From: Ampelocalamus luodianensis
Taxonomy: Eukaryota; Streptophyta; Magnoliopsida; Poales; Poaceae
DNA length: 64,000 nt
Reading direction: 5' to 3'
NCBI GenBank assembly: GCA_036346255.1
Contig: CM070628.1
Location: 20,351,840 to 20,415,839, forward strand
Shown here piece after piece: positions 59,901 to 64,000 of this stretch (the first letter of the stretch is position 1; the number at the start of each line of letters is the position of its first letter). Position numbers and translations under genes: made by a program. The notes beneath the pieces were generated by a model. It was not told the DNA's origin and did no database searches. It was given only the letters and a program-made list of their open reading frames with translations.

Positions 59901-61843
59901 ATCTAAGGCCAGATCTAAATCAGGGGTGATCTTGCTTGTTGAGATTGAACAAGGGAGGACACGGGACTAAAAGCTTTTACGAAAGGGTTCTAAGGTTGGA
60001 TCTAAACCCGAGGAGGTCATCAATGGTCACGATGAATCCTAGGAGGTCTTATGACTTGACAACAGCGCGACAGTCTGAGCTCGCAAACGTTGTCCGGCGA
60101 CCACGGCCACGGGCGGCGTGCAATTAAGGTACCAAAACATGCGCAATAGTATTGCGAACCTATTGGTAGCCCCATTGGCGGCGGAGGCGGGCGGAGGATA
60201 GCTTTGGTGAAATCAAAGCGTGAAAAATGGTCACTACGACTTAATCGACTAGTGCTTAAGCTCTCGGGTCTCAAGTAGTCTCACCGGGTCGATGAGGTCC
60301 ACGGGAGGCGGAGAAGTCCCAGCGGCGAGACCGCGGCGGAGGCGAAGGGCGATGGCGACAAGGAGCTCGGGCTATCAAAGGCAAGGTTAGCGGTCGGAAA
60401 GCCGCAAGAATGAAGAGGTGGTCGGAGACCATGGAATCGGACAGAGGAGACCTTACGGAGTGGGGAATGATGGAGACTCCTACGGCGCGAAGACCTAAAC
60501 TTTAAATTCGAGCGTTCTGAGAAATAGACCAGGCGGGAGTTAGAAGGTGCGCTCCGGTGACCAGGGGTCCAAGCGATAAGCAAAGAAACTTGAAGAACCG
60601 CTGGGGCACCAGATCACGGAGGAGCTTCCACGGCAACAAAGGCGGAGGGGAGCACTGCGTGGTTGGGTTCAACCACAGCGAAAGTGAGTTGGGGTGATTG
60701 GAGGTGAGAAGGAACCCGGAGGAGGAGCACGGGGCTTTAGAAGCTCACGAGCGCGACACAAAGGCAAAGGGGCCGCGGTGAGCTACGGCGAGCTCGGCGC
60801 GCTAAAACTAGGGCTAATGAAATAGGGCAACACGCGCGCGGCTTTGCGAAAGCTGCGATGTGCCACACTTGCCCCGACGAGTGGCGTTGCGCGGCCGTGG
60901 CGGGATAGGGCCATGCGCGCGCTGCGTGTTTGCGCACGGTGCGAGAAGGCGATGACGAGAGGGTCGGGGTGGTCATGGACCGTAGGATTGAACTTGATCG
61001 GCTCGAGATCACGGGGCTCCGGTGCTTTTAAAAACAATAGAGGAGATCAAGTGCCCTTGGATCAGATTTGAACGACCGCGATTGAATGTCCCTGTTGGAC
61101 AGTCCGAATGTCACCCTCAAAGCGGGCGGTTGGATCTTGATCCAACGGTTGAAATGGATGGGGCTTATAACGAGTGCAGTGTGGTTAGTTGATTCGGCCA
61201 GGACCAAAAGACATCGAGCAGAGTCGACTCGGACTCGAGGAACAGTGCAACAGATTTAAGGTTTTAAATATGAACTGAGACTTAGAAGATTTATTCGAGG
61301 TAGCAGAAAGACTCCAAAAATTCGACAATTTTACAGGAGCTTGCGACTCAAAGGTTGACCTTGTGTAAAATTTTGAGGTTTTCATCCGGTGCATTTTGCT
61401 CCAAAAATTTTACAAGGTCTGATTTCAGTTTGGTGAGAGTCAAGCAGGTTTGATTGCCCTCCAAAATATTCAAACAATTTCTAAAATTGTGAACTTTTTG
61501 AGAGGGTCTCAAACCATATAAGGAACTTAGGAAAAATATTTCCAAAGCATGATCATGTCATTTGACACAAATGTTTTTGGAGGGCAAGATTTGGATTTAA
61601 AGACTTGTGACTTGTATTCCCATAATTTCTTGTACAAGAATTGTTTGGCACAACTGAAATACATGATGCAAGAAAAAGTTTTAATTTCTACTCATTTTCT
61701 TACATTTGAAACACAAATCCAAAATTGGGATGTTACACCTTATTCTCCTCCTCATTTGCCTCGGACGTGGCAACCCTCGGTGTCACCATCTCCTCGGAGC
61801 TCTCCATCGAGTCCTCACTCACATCCACTGCGCCCACCACCAT
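47996..61843 (-). CDS. Candidate small CACTA-borne gene, split in three by two insertions
   Basis: Three minus-strand segments, 61843-61743, 56808-56589 and 48106-47996, join in frame when solo LTR A3 with one TSD and the hAT element with one TSD are taken out. Together they give 432 bases, an ATG at 61843, 143 codons and a TAA at 47996. The product would be acidic at first (E-S-S-E-E-M, V-V-E-E-D-G, A-G-E-E-V-V-V-D-V), then hydrophobic near the end (L-L-R-L-L-M-C-L-L-V). A TATATATTATA run sits about 50 bases upstream of the ATG. The plus strand is also open across the same joins (Pro-rich), so the choice of strand is uncertain. I do not recognise the protein. Confidence 0.35.
49379..49745 (+). 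pseudogene. hAT transposase N-terminus with BED-type zinc finger
   Basis: An ATG at 49379 follows a CTATAAATAGCC TATA box at about 49121 and an AT-rich leader. The start reads M-D-S-P-Y-D-S-F-P-I; a frameshift then leads to S-G-V-W-E-N-F-D-R and V-P-Y-A-I-C-K-I-Y-R-H-E-L near 49560-49660, and a second shift to G-V-T-G-H-L-L-R-H near 49675-49700. This is the BED zinc finger (Cx2C...HxxxH) that binds transposon ends. The second Cys position appears as Tyr (C-K-I-Y), and at least two frameshifts are present, so it is inactive. The rest of the transposase is at 55172-56119. Confidence 0.75.
49746..50255 (-). mobile_element. Gypsy LTR 3' part (family E), truncated
   Basis: Read on the minus strand it shows a GTTCATGTGGCACTATTC block, then a leader with ATACCCTCTAGTTTTTCTTG, later GAGCCTCCTGCGAAGTTCGT and AGCTGTGGATCGTGAGAG. 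This order is typical of the downstream half of a grass gypsy LTR. It breaks the hAT coding region and is itself cut by solo LTR B4 at 50256. The continuation on the far side of B4 (after 54824) is not clearly recognisable. No TSD found. Confidence 0.45.
50130..50203. repeat. Two-copy direct repeat with TGTTCATG...GAATAGTGCCAC
   Basis: A ~34-base unit, TTGTTCATGCATGAATAGTG then CCACATGAACAGTA, is followed at 50172 by a near copy reading CTGTTCATGTGTGAATAGTG then CCACATGAACAGTA. Each unit contains the complementary words GTTCATG and CATGAAC, so each can fold into a hairpin. Confidence 0.8.
50256..54824 (-). mobile_element. Solo LTR B4 (gypsy family B), 4.6 kb, TSD CAAAT
   Basis: On the minus strand it begins TGTCACAGCCCC at 54824 and ends CCGGGGTCCCCACA at 50256. 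CAAAT flanks it on both sides (50251-50255 and 54825-54829), so it is a complete insertion collapsed to a single LTR. The palindrome CTATTCGAATAG is at 51188-51199 and the CAAGGCAAG segment at about 51955-52070 (minus strand). Compared with B2 and B3 it has a deletion in the 51300-51400 region. The 52800-54340 part is GC-rich U3/leader; its open frames lack domains. Confidence 0.92.
54825..55171. other. Unassigned segment between solo LTR B4 and hAT C-terminal coding
   Basis: No frame here resembles hAT transposase. It may be the rest of the truncated LTR E or transposase too degraded to read. Confidence 0.35.
55172..56119 (+). pseudogene. hAT transposase C-terminal part with dimerisation domain
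   Basis: The reading runs Y-Y-T-N-G-E-Q-H-W-L-V near 55240, then L-S-I-V-Y-Y-P-T-S-P (about 55320-55355), E-A-I-V-S-M-K-S-K-Y-L-K-Y and L-D-P-R-A-K-I-D-A-F-G (near 55410-55525). A break follows, then A-D-I-L-Q-W-W-Q-A-H-K-L-T-Y-P (near 55830-55875). The end is R-I-L-E-E-R-R-I-S-L-T-S-E-M-V and V-K-D-W-E-Q-A-D (55945-56040), with a TAG stop at 56118. The W-W and E-R-R-x-S-L-x-x-x-x-V blocks are the hAT dimerisation region. Frames change several times and stops occur inside, so it is a dead copy. A 3' untranslated region and the element terminus follow. Confidence 0.85.
56809..61737 (-). mobile_element. Solo LTR A3 (gypsy family A), 4.9 kb, TSD CCTTA
   Basis: On the minus strand it begins TGTAACATCCC at 61737 and ends CCGGGGTCTCACA at 56809. 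CCTTA flanks both ends (56804-56808 and 61738-61742), so it is a complete insertion reduced to one LTR. A TATA-like GTTATAAGCC is at 61146-61155 on the minus strand, about 590 bases from the start. The palindrome is CTATTTGAATAG (57558-57569), one base off the other copies. The acidic exon-like segment (E-D-I-I-D-I-D-P-E-P) ends CAGCAAGGCAAG at 58331-58427. The 59130-60070 segment is a ~29-bp minisatellite. Its start matches A2 closely. Confidence 0.92.
59130..60070. repeat. Minisatellite, ~29-30 bp degenerate unit, inside LTR A3
   Basis: The words GGAGGTC and GGTTGAGATC (or GGTTAAGATC) recur through this stretch at intervals of about 29-30 bases, for example at 59663, 59691, 59721, 59750 and 59779, and again at 59841 and 59870, and at 60014 and 60044. 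Some intervals are longer where units have expanded or decayed. Roughly 20 to 25 units. The corresponding part of LTR A2 shows no such array. Confidence 0.8.
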
Positions 61844-62049
61844 ACACGACACAACACAACATCAGATGGAAGACAAGGCTGGGGGTGGCTATAATATATA
61901 AGGACAGCGCCAAAACATTTTGCCTCCCGCGCACGCGTTTAAAATTTTTCGAACTCCCGCATTGTGAATCACAGATGGTTTCAGACAAAAACCATCTGTG
62001 ATGACATATCACAGACAATTTTTAATACGAATCGTTTGTGATAAGTATC

Positions 62050-62125
62050 TCATAGCTTGGAATTTTTCTTACTCTTTGATTTTACCATGGTTTAGAATTT
62101 TTCTTACTCTCTGATTTTACCATGG
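62050..62125. repeat. Two-copy ~36-bp tandem repeat
   Basis: The unit GAATTTTTCTTACTCT followed by TGATTTTACCATGG is present twice in tandem (from 62059 and 62094). It is next to the CACTA subterminal repeats. Confidence 0.8.
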
Positions 62126-63017
62126 CTTGAAATTTTTTCAAGTCATGGTATGAAATGAAAATTTATCAACTTCACTTCAAGGATCTTGGTTAAGATCGAT
62201 TACGTACCACATTATAGACCCAACTTTATAACTCATAAGTTATCAATTTATCTTCATTTCTTAAATAAGATGCACTAAACTTTAACATTCCATCTACTCC
62301 AAAAGAAGTGCGTAAAGTCGAAATGTACTTCAATGAAGTAGGTAATTGATACCTTCCATCATAAAAATACCAAGCGAATAAATATGTCAAGTTTGCCAAC
62401 AAGAAAGTAGAACTATCCTGAAGAGGAACAATACTGCCAATGACAACGTTTACAAGTAGCAAGAATAGCTCAATAGTCAGAAAAGACAATATTTGCTCTT
62501 TAAAACAAATACAAACCAATTGAAACCCATCGACTGCATTGTAACCACTATCCAAAGAAGGTTCATCAACATAAGCGACTCAACGATTGGAAAAACAAAG
62601 TTCGCTTTAAGGGTCAAATTAAATCAATGGAAACACATTGACTGGAATAAGAACTACTAACCCAAGAGAAATTCATCAAGCCCAACTGAATAAGAGTTAA
62701 CCAAATTCAAATTCAAGGAAGAGAACAACTTCTCTAAAGATACTCACTATCAACACCTGTGCTAGAATACCCGAGGTAACCACTTCCCTATTCTCATACC
62801 ATGAGCGGTGGGGTAGCCCAGTACGACCAGGGCCACAACCACAACCTCAACCTCTCAACATGGGTTATCCCCACATAATAACCATAGTATTATAATATAA
62901 ATATATCATATCATCTCATAACGAGGATCATCAATACAACATAGCAGGCGTATATGCAATGCAAAAAAACCCAACCCACCTCATTGTACGATTGTGTGTC
63001 GAATTAATAATTTGATA
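62126..63017. other. Unassigned AT-rich sequence between two CACTA ends
   Basis: A 109-codon minus-strand frame (62555-62226) is hydrophobic but has no recognisable domain. A weak direct repeat links 62514-62583 and 62624-62700 (AATTGAAACCCATCGACTG against CAATGGAAACACATTGACTG). No gene can be supported. Confidence 0.4.
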
Positions 63018-64000
63018 CACTACAAGAAAAACATGCATACAACAACACATAACTACTTGCAGAAAACATATGCGTTGCGGGACCAAAAGCTACTCGGCCA
63101 CCACCTCCCACCTCCGAATAAAGCGCTCCGATCTAAACCCATCTTATTTCTTTGCTTCCTCCGTATAGTCCCTTCCGCTTCATCTTCCTCTAAAAATCCC
63201 CTTCCTTCATCTAGGGTTCCCAGACTAGCCGTCGCCTCTCGCCATTCGCGCGCGGGCACCGAGCTGCGGTGCTCCGCCTCCCAGCGCGTCGCTACGCGTT
63301 CCACGCCACTGCGTCAACGCTGGTTGGTGGCTCCATGATCCACACCACCCGTCTGCCCGCTCTGCTGCGCGCCATCTCGCTCCCTTTCGCCCCTCCCCAC
63401 CGCCTCTGCGTCGCCCCAAGCAACGGGAGGCCTCGACTCAGGAGCGGCAACATTCACTCCGTGGCGTGATGCGGCGCGGCCCGGCGTATCGTATACCAAG
63501 TAGCGCGCCGCTTTGCCTGGCGTCGATCCGTCGAGGGCACCATCAAGGCCATCGTTGGCCCGTCTCTGATCGCTTCCACGCCGTGCCCTTGACCTCCTCA
63601 AGTTCCTTGATCGCGGTAACAACGGCAAACCCCAACCAGCGCTTGCTTTGTGTTCCTAATTTAATTCCTTTGTCTAATTCAATTCAAGAGTTAAACTATT
63701 CAATTCAACACTAGGTGATACTTGTCGGTTTGCGACGTATTGTAGTTTTGAGGATGAAATTATGGAGCTCTTGTCGTCTCACCGGCCGTTTGGACGGATG
63801 ATTCTCTGTACAACATCTAATTTCTAGTACAATCAAGGTGTTCTTGCTCTTACAAATAGGACAAGTTTTTAATTGGTTGGACATTGCGGTTACTTGGTAT
63901 GCATGATCGTGTCGATGAAACAAACAAGGTTGAATTCACCAACTTTGAGATCAATTCACTACTACGGACACCAAGTTTGAGCACAAAAGCGAAGCATTTT
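63018..64000. mobile_element. Left end of a second CACTA element (continues past the window)
   Basis: CACTACAAGAAAAACATGCA at 63018 is the canonical terminal sequence of grass CACTA transposons, followed by short CATAC/ACAACAAC subterminal words. The interior at 63165-63640 is GC-rich and gene-like, with AT-rich sequence after 63640. The other end is not in the window, so family and extent are unknown. The 3-bp target duplication cannot be tested. Confidence 0.6.
63269..63610 (+). CDS. Possible captured gene exon in the CACTA element, unknown
   Basis: A GC-rich stretch has an open frame (63269-63469; first ATG at 63335) that is Arg-, Ser- and Leu-rich and contains no Asp or Glu, which resembles a plant organelle transit peptide. 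A TTGATCGCGGTAAC near 63606-63619 looks like a splice donor, and AT-rich intron-like sequence follows. CACTA elements often carry pieces of host genes. I do not recognise the gene, overlapping frames are also open, and the reading may be chance. Confidence 0.25.

Larger units (their letters stand above)
47633..62040. mobile_element. CACTA-like element (host of the hAT and LTR A3 insertions), right terminus not found
   Basis: The left end begins CACTACTACACAAAGGGTC followed by subterminal repeats (CATCACAGA, GTGTCTGTGATAATGG). A matching subterminal array lies at 61968-62040 (AATCACAGATGG, ACCATCTGTGATGACATATC, TCGTTTGTGATAAG) in inverted sense. These words are typical of grass CACTA transposons. 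With hAT (48107-56580) and LTR A3 (56809-61737) removed, only about 1 kb remains: a non-autonomous element without transposase. The right CACTA terminus is not visible after 62040, so the right edge is approximate and may be truncated. Confidence 0.65.

Noticed and set aside
62226..62555. 109-codon hydrophobic frame on the minus strand
   Set aside because: AT-rich sequence reads as Leu/Phe-rich by chance, and there is no signal, domain or upstream promoter that I can support.

Overview
The window is a block of nested transposable elements from a plant nuclear genome, most likely a grass. Three things point there: GC-rich LTR leaders beside AT-rich LTR tails, several Ty3/gypsy chromovirus copies (Tekay/Del-like chromodomain integrase) with 3-5 kb LTRs, and Ty1/copia LTRs ending in a CCCCCCTCTAGTCGGC-type motif next to CACTA and hAT elements. 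I cannot name the genus. I found no intact host gene, rRNA, tRNA or CRISPR. Every recognisable coding region is a broken transposon gene.

Layout. (1) 1-18962: a gypsy complex. An integrase remnant (1-1030) runs into a polypurine tract and LTR A1 (1050-5141), which is followed at once by a primer binding site and a gag start. The same LTR therefore serves elements on both sides, a tandem produced by recombination. The gag stops near 5876 at a head-to-head junction with a reverse-strand element of a second family (gag-protease-RT start, extra leader ORF, PBS, LTR C at 8878-12072). RNase H-integrase then resumes on the plus strand (12308-13917) and ends in LTR A2 (13955-18962). (2) 18963-31596: copia LTR pieces with a ~200-bp tandem repeat, split by solo LTR B1, then a truncated family-C LTR split by LTR B2. 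(3) 31597-35067: the only stretch that is not plainly LTR; at best it holds a weak gene-like exon. (4) 35073-47632: solo LTR B3, copia and gypsy LTRs, a LINE tail, a long fold-back element containing a MITE, and unassigned repeats. (5) 47633-about 62040: a CACTA-like element invaded by an 8.5-kb hAT element (itself holding a gypsy LTR fragment and solo LTR B4) and by solo LTR A3. (6) 62041-64000: unassigned sequence, then the start of a second CACTA element.

The most informative signals are these. Four giant LTRs (B1, B3, B4, A3) are flanked by perfect 5-bp target duplications, so they are solo LTRs. All eight long LTRs of the three gypsy families carry the palindrome CTATTCGAATAG or a one-base variant (A3), and most carry a short acidic exon-like segment ending in CAAGGCAAG. 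A ~29-bp minisatellite sits in A3. A 143-codon reading frame is restored exactly when both insertions in the CACTA element are removed. Conserved retroelement sites repeatedly show CAGA shortened to CGA, which may be a base-calling artefact.
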